A stretch of DNA of 64,000 bases from Opisthorchis felineus (taxonomy: Eukaryota > Platyhelminthes > Trematoda > Opisthorchiida > Opisthorchiidae), in the NCBI GenBank assembly GCA_004794785.1, contig SJOL01007187.1:1-64000 (forward strand). Direction: 5' to 3'. Shown here in pieces: positions 11,801 through 20,700 of the stretch. The notes under the pieces are model-generated. The model saw only the letters and a program-made list of their open reading frames with translations. It searched no databases and was not told where the DNA came from. Numbering within the stretch: position 1 is the first letter of the stretch; each line of letters begins with the position of its first letter. The translations under genes were made by a program, and so were the position numbers.

Positions 11801-14800
11801 TCCAGATAGGTCAGTTTTCCTGCAACAAAGGACATCCGTTTGCCCATTTGGTGGTGACTTGTTCACGTGCCTGCATCCCTACCACAACATATCAATACAT
11901 ATGGAGTAGCATTTGCGATTATTTGCCCTGCAAACCTTGTGATGAAAATAGACAATCCGGTTAGCTCTTTCCAACGCAACTGTATTTTTGACAAAATGCA
12001 ACAAACAACCAGAAGATGGTTTTACTGCCTTCGTTGTGTTGTTAAACCCATTGTCGAAGGCCAAAGACAGAAAAATAATGTTAAACGCTTACCATGCCAG
12101 TTCAACAATGATGCATTAAGATCTGATGGAAACTCTGAAGATAGCTTTTTGACCGACAGCCCCATTCGGGGTCACATTGATGAGACGGTCAGTGATGTCG
12201 GGCTGCAGCTCTTATCGAAATTACGGAAACCATGAGATTCTTCCCTCTTCTGTGAGTTACAGAGTGAAGAACGAGGCCTTCCGTATGTCCGTGACTCCTG
12301 TCAATGACTTCATGAATTATGTTCGCAAACTCTGCACGACTGTAAATAAGGCGTCACCACTACCTTTCGGCAAAACATCCTCAGAAACGGTTTTAACGAG
12401 AAGTTCCTACTGGATGACAGAGAAGATTTCGGTGCTCATTGGAGGTTCGGAAGATATGACTACTCTAGTCCGTCTCGACCGATCGTTTTCATCCTATCAC
12501 TGCTGATGTGAACATTGCTGATCAAAGGAGCTGCTCGCATTACGCAGTGACGCAACCTATCGACTCCAGTTCGAATTATCCAGTGGCGCAATCACGTGCC
12601 GCTTTTATAGCACCACAGATCAGGATTTAACGTGCTTAGACACCTACCAGGAAGTCCTAGCTGGCTTTTCGATTGCTTCTGTATGGGCTTCGGCGACCCG
12701 GGCTTACCCTAGCCCTTGTGCTTCCCTCCAAGTGGATGACAGCCATGCACCGAAAAGGTCCTATAGCTGAATAATCATTTTTTACTCGTTTTTCTACCCA
12801 CAATTATAGCCTGAATTCAACATGGGTATTTCTATCAGTCCCTCTAGCAGAATCCAGCTTTAGAATCTTTCTAAACACACTGACATGATAAACAGATATT
12901 CGTTTGATTCTAAATTTTTGGAAGCTCAACAGTGAATTCATGGTGGCTAATAATTGCTCTGAAATCGTCTTGTAATCACCTATTCGACTGAACCTTAATG
13001 ATAAGAAGAAAGAGAAGCTTACAGTAACTTGTTCAGCATTGTTGCATACAGTATTGCACCCAATGCATGACATCACAGGAAGGAGGGTATTGGACCGCGC
13101 CCGGGGTGACCTTCTGGGAGAAGGATCGCACGGCAACTCATGATTCGCAGGGAACACGGTTCTGAACTCTCCATAAGTACCCTTTACCTAGGCATAGGAC
13201 AGAGACTAGCCCGGGTTCTGATGCATCTCCCAGTTGTTTTAGAGATATGGCCTCTTGTCCCGTGGGGTAGGGGCTAGCTGTGAATAACCCACTTGTGATG
13301 AATATGCAGCCGCGAACAAACAGCAGCGGCACTACCAGAGCGCGATGGGTCTTGACTTGGTGAGCGCATTCCACTTAAAAAGCCACACTAATAGTGATGT
13401 CCTGTCAAAGGTCGGTATGAGTGGCCTTCAGAACAAAGTCACTGCCCCTCGGGGGCGCCATGTCAGGGAAAATAGTAGGTACAGATCCTTGGTCTCATCT
13501 TAAAATCGGATGTCGTTGCTCCCGGAACATGGCATCACCATCTCTTCATTAACACCCGAAGCGCCTGGCGCGTGAAGGTATCTGGCTCGTATCGTTCAGC
13601 TGTAACATTGTCTCGGTGCATATCTGACATGCCACCCTAAGGAAGCATGAAGGCTGAGATACTGCCAGGTTGCCCACGCCTAGACAGGAGCAGTCGAGTT
13701 GCAGAGGTCGGATTTGAGCTACGAACCTTCCGATCAGTAATTTTGCGCATTAATCACTGAGCTATCTCGAGATCGTAACAATAGGTAACCATGAATCGAA
13801 CAGTTCTGGCGCTCACCGACACATTTTGGTTGAACCAATTCGTCTGTATATACGCTGTTGTGTCTCCAAAATCAAGGAACGCAAGTATTACATTTCAGTA
13901 TACTTTCCTAATACGGCCTTTGAAAATTCAGGCGAATTAGGCCATGTTGGGTTGGAGGTCGTAATATAGAGAGATAAAGAGCCGAATACTGCAACATCGG
14001 CGCACATCCACACGATCGCTCGGGAGGACGGATAGAGGGAGTACTGTACAACACCCAGCGCGCCCGCTCAACGAGGCCAACCGTTTTTCTCGGTTGCTGT
14101 AAGGTTATTTGTGGATTAGGCATTGATGTTCATGCTACTATCACTGATCTGTAGATGAATGTTTAAGTTTTATGGGGGACATTTCAGTAATAAACACTAA
14201 CTAGTGTATGTTTTTAAGCCGCAATCATCTCACAAAAATGAAGTAATACTGTTTCGGATTGAAATCAATCCAGTCGTGTTTTGATCCCAGTTGTTTGGAT
14301 TCGGAGTTCAGTCACTTTTCTTAGGGCACCAGGACGGTTACTCCAAATTAACTGCCCCTAATGAAACTGAAACAAAGGTAAATGCAACCGATAGAGGTGG
14401 AATACTGAAATGTGAGGTATACATTTCAAAAAGCCTGAAGGGTCGCATTGCTCTAATTTTTGGACATCCGTGGTGAATCGCCATTGTGATAAAAAGGTAG
14501 TGTGTCTGTTAATCGTCTTATCGCTCTTGACTGCTTACGAGTACGTGGTTTTATATTAAGATTGTTCTATAGCCCTCGGGGCCATCGAGTGACCTCATCA
14601 TTTAGCTGTCTGAACAGCATTCAGAACTAGAATCGAACTTATGGACTACCGCTGTCTTCTGACTGTTCATTTGGTTCATCCAATAGAACTAACAACGAGC
14701 AGGCAGTTGACAATTTACTTTGATCGGATAGATCTACTGGTGATATGTTCATTTTGTCAACACACACACACATGGATACATTTTGCTTTCGAAAAAGTCC

Positions 14801-15700
14801 AGTACGAGTGGTTTGATCCTATTCACGCTTCAAAAAAACGGGTCTGGAATGCACTGGGAATTTTAAACGTCCAACGAAGAGAAGTCGCTGCCAACGACAA
14901 CACACTCTTGATGAGCTCAACAGTCACAATGGGCAACTACTCAGCGTGCGGACTGTCAGTTAGGCTATTGCGCTTCACACCCACTTTGCCGCTTGAACTT
15001 TTTATTCGGGACACCTTGATGAGCGAGTGAACGGGAATTCCTCAGGAAGGTTAAATGGTGCACGGTCCCTTGACAGTATATCAATGAGCTGCGACAACAC
15101 TTTGCTCGTTAGTGGTTGATCAGGTGACCATTAATCTGTTCACCGGTGGGTTCGCAGGCAGGTGAGAAGGAATTAATGCGCTCTTTTTCCATGGCATCCA
15201 CCTCGGGGTATGTTAAGTTGTTTAGAATATGTACGAAGCCCGGTCATCTGCGGCTCTTATTTAGAGTACTCAGAGGGGCGAACTAAGGACCACCACCTTA
15301 CAGGTACCCTCGCGAATGCGTGAACGTTCACTGATTATGCTTTCTTTTTTGAGTGATTAACAGATGGCGGGAAAGTATGGCAATGGTTACGACGAGGCCT
15401 TGTTCTGTTTCTCAATCATACTGTATAATAACTTTTGCCTGTTCATGCTTCTCGTATTTCTTCCTCGTTTTAGTAATAACCCCGAAAAAGAGTTCACGTC
15501 CATATCTTGCTGCACTTCTTACGGATTCGATCGCTGATACCTCGCCTATGGATCAGAGAGACGGTGCACAGTGTACAACAGTAGCGAAATCCAGAGCACC
15601 CTCTTCATTGTGTCTTAATACCATGGTGAAATCCAACGCCTCTTCCTCCAGTCTAGCCGGAAATCCATATCTTTTGAAACCTAAGTTTCCCGAATGCTGA
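5702..15700 (+). CDS. TAF8: TAF8-like subunit of transcription factor TFIID (4 exons)
   Basis: This is predicted to encode a TFIID subunit that pairs with TAF10 through a histone fold and helps load the complex at core promoters in the nucleus. Join 5702-5849, 8571-8732, 10267-10668, 15474-15700: 939 bases, 312 residues, against about 310 in vertebrates. Residues about 14-85 form the histone fold and the LSDVILALIDSGFD segment corresponds to the vertebrate LSDIVVTLVEMGFN. Residues about 173-222 are the TAF8 C-terminal domain, with LPEPHTFLHT and the helix VAEQRRKVQQSLVQFLA. The last exon carries RPYLAALL and a terminal NPYL, both also found in the vertebrate protein. All three introns are phase 1 with good GT..AG borders, which joins the four pieces into one frame. 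The ATG at 5702 is the first in this frame after the acceptor at 5663; the frame stays open upstream, so a longer N-terminus is possible. Confidence 0.92.
6070..6246 (+). mobile_element. tRNA-derived SINE, copy 1
   Basis: It starts CGAGATAGCTCGGTGATTGA (box A-like), followed by CTGATCGGAAGGTCCGCGGTTTGGACC (box B-like). The tRNA-unrelated part follows: TCTAGGCTTGGGCCGCCTGATAGTGTC..CGTGCTTCC. It is more diverged than the other copies in the window. Confidence 0.75.
6649..6812 (+). mobile_element. tRNA-derived SINE, copy 2
   Basis: It opens CGAGATGGCTCAGTGGTTAAAGCG (box A). Box B follows as GGTCCGTGGTTCGACCCC. The body is TGTCTAGGCTTGGGCAACCTGGCAGTA...CCCTCGTGCTTCC and the tail GTTACAGCT. It is close to the consensus seen across the window. 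Confidence 0.85.
7535..7835 (+). mobile_element. RTE-like LINE endonuclease fragment
   Basis: One + frame reads TLCRIGRHASLTETLLPLS, then VDICCASETRIQN, then VPHFTLLVSGDPATIARCIYG and VGDALSPNAETPY. This is the order expected in the endonuclease of RTE-type LINEs (CC.SETRIQD, then SGDP, then GVG.ALS). Stops and a frameshift follow near 7780. Only the N-terminal domain is present. Confidence 0.72.
8571..8732 (+). CDS. TAF8: TAF8 exon 2 (end of histone fold)
   Basis: Residues 50-103. The exon follows the acceptor TTACCCCAG and reads VEDVGASALSHAESTGRTT, then LLSDVILALIDSGFDLKGLE, then ELPRRRQYRG. This matches the SEIGRSAKSYCEHTART..LSD segment of vertebrate TAF8. The donor is GTGAGT at 8733. 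It is phase 1 at both ends. Confidence 0.93.
8733..10266 (+). other. TAF8 intron 2
   Basis: The intron runs from GTGAGT to CACTTTAG. It carries a rearranged copy of the roughly 300-bp repeat at 9319-9530. Nothing is recognised in the rest. Confidence 0.8.
9319..9530. repeat. 300-bp family repeat, inverted composite copy
   Basis: Positions 9319-9390 match the hammerhead-like part of the family on the - strand (GGTTGCTGAAAACTCCTCGAC..ACGACCGGTTTCGCCC). Positions 9391-9530 match the other end of the unit on the + strand (GAGGCGGCCTGGTGCAGC...CAGCTGGGCTCCAGGTGAGTC...). The two halves are therefore in opposite orientation. Confidence 0.65.
10267..10668 (+). CDS. TAF8: TAF8 exon 3 (proline-rich linker and TAF8 C-terminal domain)
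   Basis: Residues 104-237. A Gly/Ser/Pro-rich linker (residues 104-172) leads into PPPAPAHLHLPGLPEPHTFL and then LRRRVAEQRRKVQQSLVQFL, the signature region of the TAF8 C-terminal domain (vertebrates: FPEFPDPHTYI.. and LREKAASQRRDVERALTRFM). It is GC-rich against its introns. The acceptor is CACTTTAG and the donor GTAAGT at 10669; phase 1 at both ends. Confidence 0.94.
11411..11551 (-). mobile_element. tRNA-derived SINE, copy 3 (internal deletion)
   Basis: On the - strand it reads CGAGATGGCTCAGTGGTTAG, then TGATCGGAAGGTCCGTGGTT, then the CCCTGTCTAGGCTTGGGCAACC body. It jumps from the GTGCTTCCTT block straight to CTGAACGA, so about 45 bases of the tail are deleted. Confidence 0.83.
12667..12772 (+). 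mobile_element. tRNA-derived SINE, copy 4 (5'-truncated)
   Basis: Only the body and tail remain: CTTCGGCGACCCGGGCTTACCCTAGCCCTTGTGCTTCC, GCACCGAAAAGGTCCTATAGCTGAA. The tRNA-like head is absent, as expected for 5' truncation during retrotransposition. Confidence 0.6.
13592..13770 (-). mobile_element. tRNA-derived SINE, copy 5
   Basis: Full-length on the - strand: CGAGATAGCTCAGTGATTAATGCG, TACTGATCGGAAGGTTCGTAGC, body GTCTAGGCGTGGGCAACCTGGC, tail TGTTACAGCTGAACGA. Confidence 0.83.
15474..15700 (+). CDS. TAF8: TAF8 exon 4 (C-terminus, stop)
   Basis: Residues 238-312 and TGA at 15698-15700. The acceptor is TTCCTCGTTTTAG. The split codon gives Leu, so exon 3 runs on as ESFM-LITPKKSSRPYLAALL, parallel to STFPLIAARP..PYLTALL of vertebrate TAF8. 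A Ser-rich stretch ends in NPYLLKPK, parallel to NPYLRPVKKPK. Confidence 0.92.
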
Positions 15701-15745
15701 CTTTTGAACAGTTGTTCTTGTGTCTGTTTTTTGTACATAGCTGTA

Positions 15746-15751
15746 AATAAA
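15746..15751 (+). promoter_or_regulatory. TAF8 poly(A) signal
   Basis: AATAAA lies 46 bases after the TAF8 stop, with T-rich sequence downstream. A very short 3' UTR is implied. Confidence 0.75.
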
Positions 15752-17124
15752 CATTTCAACTTCCATTGATCATTTTTATGATTTTTGGTGCCCCTATCCA
15801 CGGATGTCACGTTGATTCTTGAAGGACGGTTCGCGTTTTCTAGAATTCTTGAGCACCCTCTTGTGAGCTGAATTGATCAAACTCGATTGACGACCTTCAT
15901 GAAAATCTGCAGGGGTAATTTGTTGCGGGAAATTTCGGTATCCATAAAGGTCCCTTGTTCTGCTAGATATGAGTTGAACTAGTTAAACCTGAGTGCTCTA
16001 AGCCGAGTTTGATCGACACCTATAGGATATGACTTCAGATAGCTCTGAGACGACTAATATTTTGTGTTATTTCCCACTTTTGTGGGAACTGTTAACTTCC
16101 AGCTTTCCAGTTTTGGTCAACGCCTCGCACCGTATAATTTGTCCTGTTGTTGACTGTTGTTGGTTTTATTTGTATTTGAATTAATAATAGGATGCCAAAG
16201 TCAACCTTCCCATGGTTTTTTAAATTTCAAAAGCCTGTATTTTTCCAAAGTCGAGTCTCAACTCGCTCTTACTAGCTGACCGGTTGAATTCAAATTCTCT
16301 GTAGAATTTCGAGACCGTTAGTGCAACAGAACCAGCATCATGGAGTACTGCGAAATTCCTGTATTGTGTAGCGATTTTGTTGAGAATAACTCTTCGGGTA
16401 GTCATCACCTCCGTCGACAGCATAACACCAGTGCTCAACACTGATGCTTCGCAGCCGTAAACATAGGGCTAGCCCAACACAAACATCCGAATTGCCTAGA
16501 CTTCCAACTCTCAGATAATGTGGTTAGAAACTGATATCGGTAAGTCGCTATATCTCCGTGACGTGGTATCCAGACACTGCAGATCTTTTTTTATTGCCGT
16601 TGGAGCTGAACAAGACGGTTGCTGCCGTTGCGGTTCCGATGCATCCACCAAATCATCAACACTGTGCCATCCCTGTCGCAGTCTGCTGCACCGCTCACTT
16701 CAGCTGCGCCGATGGCATCGTTTCGTTGTACACTTTGTCAGCGTCACTGTTTGGCTCATTGGGGCCATACCCTATGAGCTAAGCATGACAACACGACTGT
16801 TTTCATAGCAATCGGTGATATTCTGGCAACTTATGTGGAGATGGCAGGTTATTGCACACTTGACACACCGCACCACAGACTCCTGTTCTGATCAACCAGT
16901 AGCGGCATATCTTGCCCACAATAGGTATTAGTACTCTAACTGCGATAACGTCGAAGCAAGCCATTCACTCGTTGTACAGCCTAGCCCGCTAGCAACAATC
17001 CGAAACGAGAATAAATACTGGCAATTGCGACGTTCACTGCATCGCGCGGGGTCGACAGGCTTCACAATATCCTTGAAAACGGCTGTGATTCCACAGCTCG
17101 TCGGTCAGTCGGCTTGCTCACTTC
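15752..17124. other. Spacer between convergent genes
   Basis: This lies between the TAF8 and RSPH10B-like 3' ends. A relatively GC-rich patch at 16518-16808 is open in two + frames (96 and 74 residues) but shows no motif. No repeat from the families seen elsewhere is recognised here. Confidence 0.5.
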
Positions 17125-17130
17125 TTTATT
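17125..17130 (-). promoter_or_regulatory. Candidate poly(A) signal of RSPH10B-like gene
   Basis: TTTATT on + reads AATAAA on -, about 330 bases after the stop codon. It is the nearest such hexamer that I saw downstream. Confidence 0.5.
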
Positions 17131-17456
17131 AGTCAAATGACCACAATAAATTTTTAGCCCCATGTGTTGTGTCCATAGAACCCCTCGCACTGACTTTTTC
17201 AACCTTTCCCAAAGTTGATGCGAAAAGTCACCAGTTTTTTTTACAGTATACCTAAGCTTGTTGATGAATAAAATGGGTTCAAATAGTGCGCACTAGACAT
17301 TACAATCCTTCGTGATTGGTTGTTTCATAATCATACTGTATAAAATGTCAAGGATACTGCTTGATCCAAAATAAAGACAGAATGTTTCGCGTTTAGATCT
17401 GATGAGTCTGATATAGTCGTAACAGAAATACTTGATAGCTTTAGAACACGAAAGCA

Positions 17457-17729
17457 TCACAATGGTTTCAGATGCTCCGCTGAAATGTAACCGGCTTTTG
17501 TTCGTGTTTGTGACTCCAAGATAATCCTTCGTATGTTTTCAATTTTCTCTGCCGTAGGTAAAAATCTTTGCCGGAAAAAATTTTCAAGTCTCATTTTCCA
17601 CACAGTAAATTCATCTAGTTCTTCTGCTTCCGGCACTGTTGGAGTTACATTTCTGTCTTCCGTTGGAGCTTTGACTAGTTCATCTACTGTTTCTTCAACC
17701 ATAACCGGAGGAGTTGGTTGATCCGCCTC
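17457..17729 (-). CDS. RSPH10B: RSPH10B-like exon 16 (C-terminus, stop)
   Basis: Residues 717-806 and TGA at 17459-17457. The acceptor is CACCAACTAG, phase 0. An acidic Pro/Thr-rich start leads into [19 protein letters not shown], parallel to EEFNTWVNNMYVFFVNTLF of the human protein. It ends about 40-60 residues earlier than human, which has a further charged coiled tail. Confidence 0.88.
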   Translation of the reverse strand, partial: EADQPTPPVMVEETVDELVKAPTEDRNVTPTVPEAEELDEFTVWKMRLENFFRQRFLPTAEKIENIRRIILESQTRTKAGYISAEHLKPL

Positions 17730-20700
17730 CTAGTTGGTGAAGAGGGAGGGAAACAGTTAGTCGGACCGCCTTACCTGAGTACGCGATAATAATAAAGTCT
17801 AATAATAATGATGTTGGGGCAGTTTTCCTTAGTCCATATTTATGCTGGAGAATGGGGTATACAGCATGGAGTCGCTCTGCGATATCTGCTATGGCTAGCG
17901 GGTTCTAGATTGCGGACCACTGGGATCGAACGTGTGTTCAGGGGTTCCAACAGACGCTTATATCAAGGTTGTTTGTTAATCATCAGCGCTTGCGTCCCAG
18001 CCAACGTGAGTCCCAATTTCATAAAGGATGAATTTTGCTTCAAACTGAACGGGCTTGTCCGTAAAACGCAAAATACGGATGTCGCAATACTAGCCAGAGA
18101 TGTGAATGCTCAACTTGATCAACTACAACGTGATGAGGACAACCTGAGGGGTTAACTTTCTATTGGTGTTCGGCTCCACGGCAATAGAAGCCGTCTGATT
18201 CAATAACCGGTGGACGATGTACAGTTCCCGTGGGACAAATTCCCGCACAGTTTTTCCAAATTGTCACCTGGCGCCCTTCGTCTTCTAACCAGCGATCATC
18301 ATATTGCAATCAGTTCCGGATGGCGAGGGTGTGTGCGTGGCTGCAGAATCCATTGAAGCACCGACTGTGATTTGGTTTGTGCTTTAATCACTTCGTTTTG
18401 AAGGACGCGAGTGGATGTGGCTTATTTAGCACGGCGAGATGGCTCAAGTGGTTAGAGCGCGAATTTACCGGAAGGTCCGTGGTTCCAGCCTGACCTCTGC
18501 CTGTCGACTTCCCCTATCTAGACTTGGGCAACCTGGCAGTATCCCAGCCCTCGTGCTTCCTTCTGGTGGCATGGCAGCTAGGCACTGGAAGTGTGTTACA
18601 GCTGAACGACCCCATTTAGCGCAATTACCGAACGTTTATCAAGCCGAACTAGCTTTGGTTTCTGCAGCCAGCTTCCCTGACTGCACCAGACATAGCTGGC
18701 CACACATCCCAGGTGCTTTGCAGACTGAACGTATTCATCCGTGTGACTTAACTGTTTGACAATGTTGTATATCGGTTCGGTCTCTGGGATCGCTCCGCTC
18801 TGGACGGTGTGTTCTCGCCGGCTACGAACACAACCTAGCTGTTCAAACTACAACCGAGAGCCATCTTGCAGAAAACCGCGAAGCGTGGTGGGCGAGGTCG
18901 AAGCTGAATCCGCTGCTGAGAATTCAACGGAGATATTTTAAACCATCAGAGCAGTTAGGAGAACACAATTCAAACAACAAACGAAGTGAGCCATGGACTT
19001 ATAACCTGTCCATTCAAACGCTTCCGCCTGGGTGAACTTTCTCCAGCACAGTTCAGAGATATGGGTTGGTACTAGTACGTCAACTTACTGCGTTGTTGAG
19101 AGACAGTTGGGACGCCGGAGAAGTACCCGCTAATTGGGGTGCCCCCACCATTGTCCTCATGTATGAGGAGGACCAACGCACCGGTTGCGGCAAGCACAAT
19201 GCTATCAGCCTCATCAGCGTCGTTTCCAAAATGTGCTTCACCAACTGAGCTTAGTGCGTGAGTAATCAGTCCTTGAAGAGCAGGCGGCGTTTTGGTCGGC
19301 CTAGTTTGCATTGGTCATAAGACCACCTTGGGTGCTGAAGATGCACATACAGACCGATTCTTCTGGTTTCTTTTAATGCCGTCGAAAGAGCTGTCTTGTG
19401 GAATTTTCTAAAGCAAAACAGATTTCAGTTAAAATTTGCTCACATCCTGAAGGCATTATGTGCACATACATTTGCGCGAGTGTGAGCGTACGGCGAACTA
19501 TCCTCGAATTTTACGATTTCAAGTTGTCTCAATTCTGTTTAATTTTTTGTCGACGACGTCCTCAAGAAGTTGTCGAATACTTTTGCACATAATGGTATTG
19601 ATCTATTACCAGGTGTGTCAGGAAGGTCAGATTCCTGAAGATTATCCCGGAATACTCGAAACTTACTGAGACCCTCAAAACTCCACTAAATGCCTATCAG
19701 ACAGCCTTGGGTCAAGGTCAAACAGTACCCTTTAAAATATAGCGATCAGACAGCCTCGGACCAAGGTTAAATAGTACCCCTCGAAATATAGTTCGAGGCC
19801 GTTGTACTTTCGCACTCAATTGTTTACAATAAAGCTGTTGTGTCCCTTGTCGGCGAGTCTTTTTCCGGCACTAAGGCACTGGAGCGGGGACAGCAGCCAG
19901 ATATAATAAGGAGAGTTCCTTCAAAACTCAGTAGTACATTGTGATTGTGAGAATAAGGCACAAGAATCCATTGATTAGCTGACGACTTGCACCCGTCATT
20001 TCAGATTGGGTTTCCCATCACGAAATTGTAAAGTAATGGTACTAAACTGGTTAGGTTACAATGGGGATACTCCATCTAGAAAGCTACTACATCTAGAAAG
20101 CTGCCGCAACAAAAAATTATCTAACTCAGGGAACACAGAAGCAGCCAACTGGATTGGAAATGCCTATTCGAATGAAGGGTTATTTTTCGGCATCTCGTTG
20201 TCGGAATTACGTATACATAAGTACATCTAAGCCAATCAACGTTTGCATAATATAAGTGTTAAATCAGATGGTAAAAAAATCAGACGCATGCGATTAAAGG
20301 TGGGGTGGAAAATCGAATTCCCTGGTGCCTGGTCGTGAATCAGAATCACGAGGGTAAGTCGACTGGCCTTGTGCTATCCCCTGATCAAGGTCGAAATCGT
20401 CAGATCAGACGCTTTTGTATGTACAATTCAGGCCCGGCTTTTGCAGTAACCAGCATCCTAATCCCGTATCTCCTTGGAAACTTCAGACCAACTTCGTGGA
20501 TAAATCCCGCTGCAGAATCCACTCGGTATTCTGTCTGCAAGGTGTGTCAGCACTGAAATGTTAGAGCATCAGGAAGACAGACGCTCAGACACATTTAGAT
20601 GACGCTCGTCGTCTGGCGGATGTAGTGTGCCCCACAGGAGTAAGCGTATTGGTAGGTACACGTTGGGGCAGTTCGTCTTTCGGTTTTTGTGTGAACATAA

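Larger units (their letters stand above)
10669..15473 (+). other. TAF8 intron 3
   Basis: This 4.8-kb intron holds three SINE pieces (11411-11551 -, 12667-12772 +, 13592-13770 -). Open frames of 109-129 residues at 11867-12506 and 14641-15030 have no recognised motif and no convincing splice frame. Nothing else is recognised. Confidence 0.8.
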
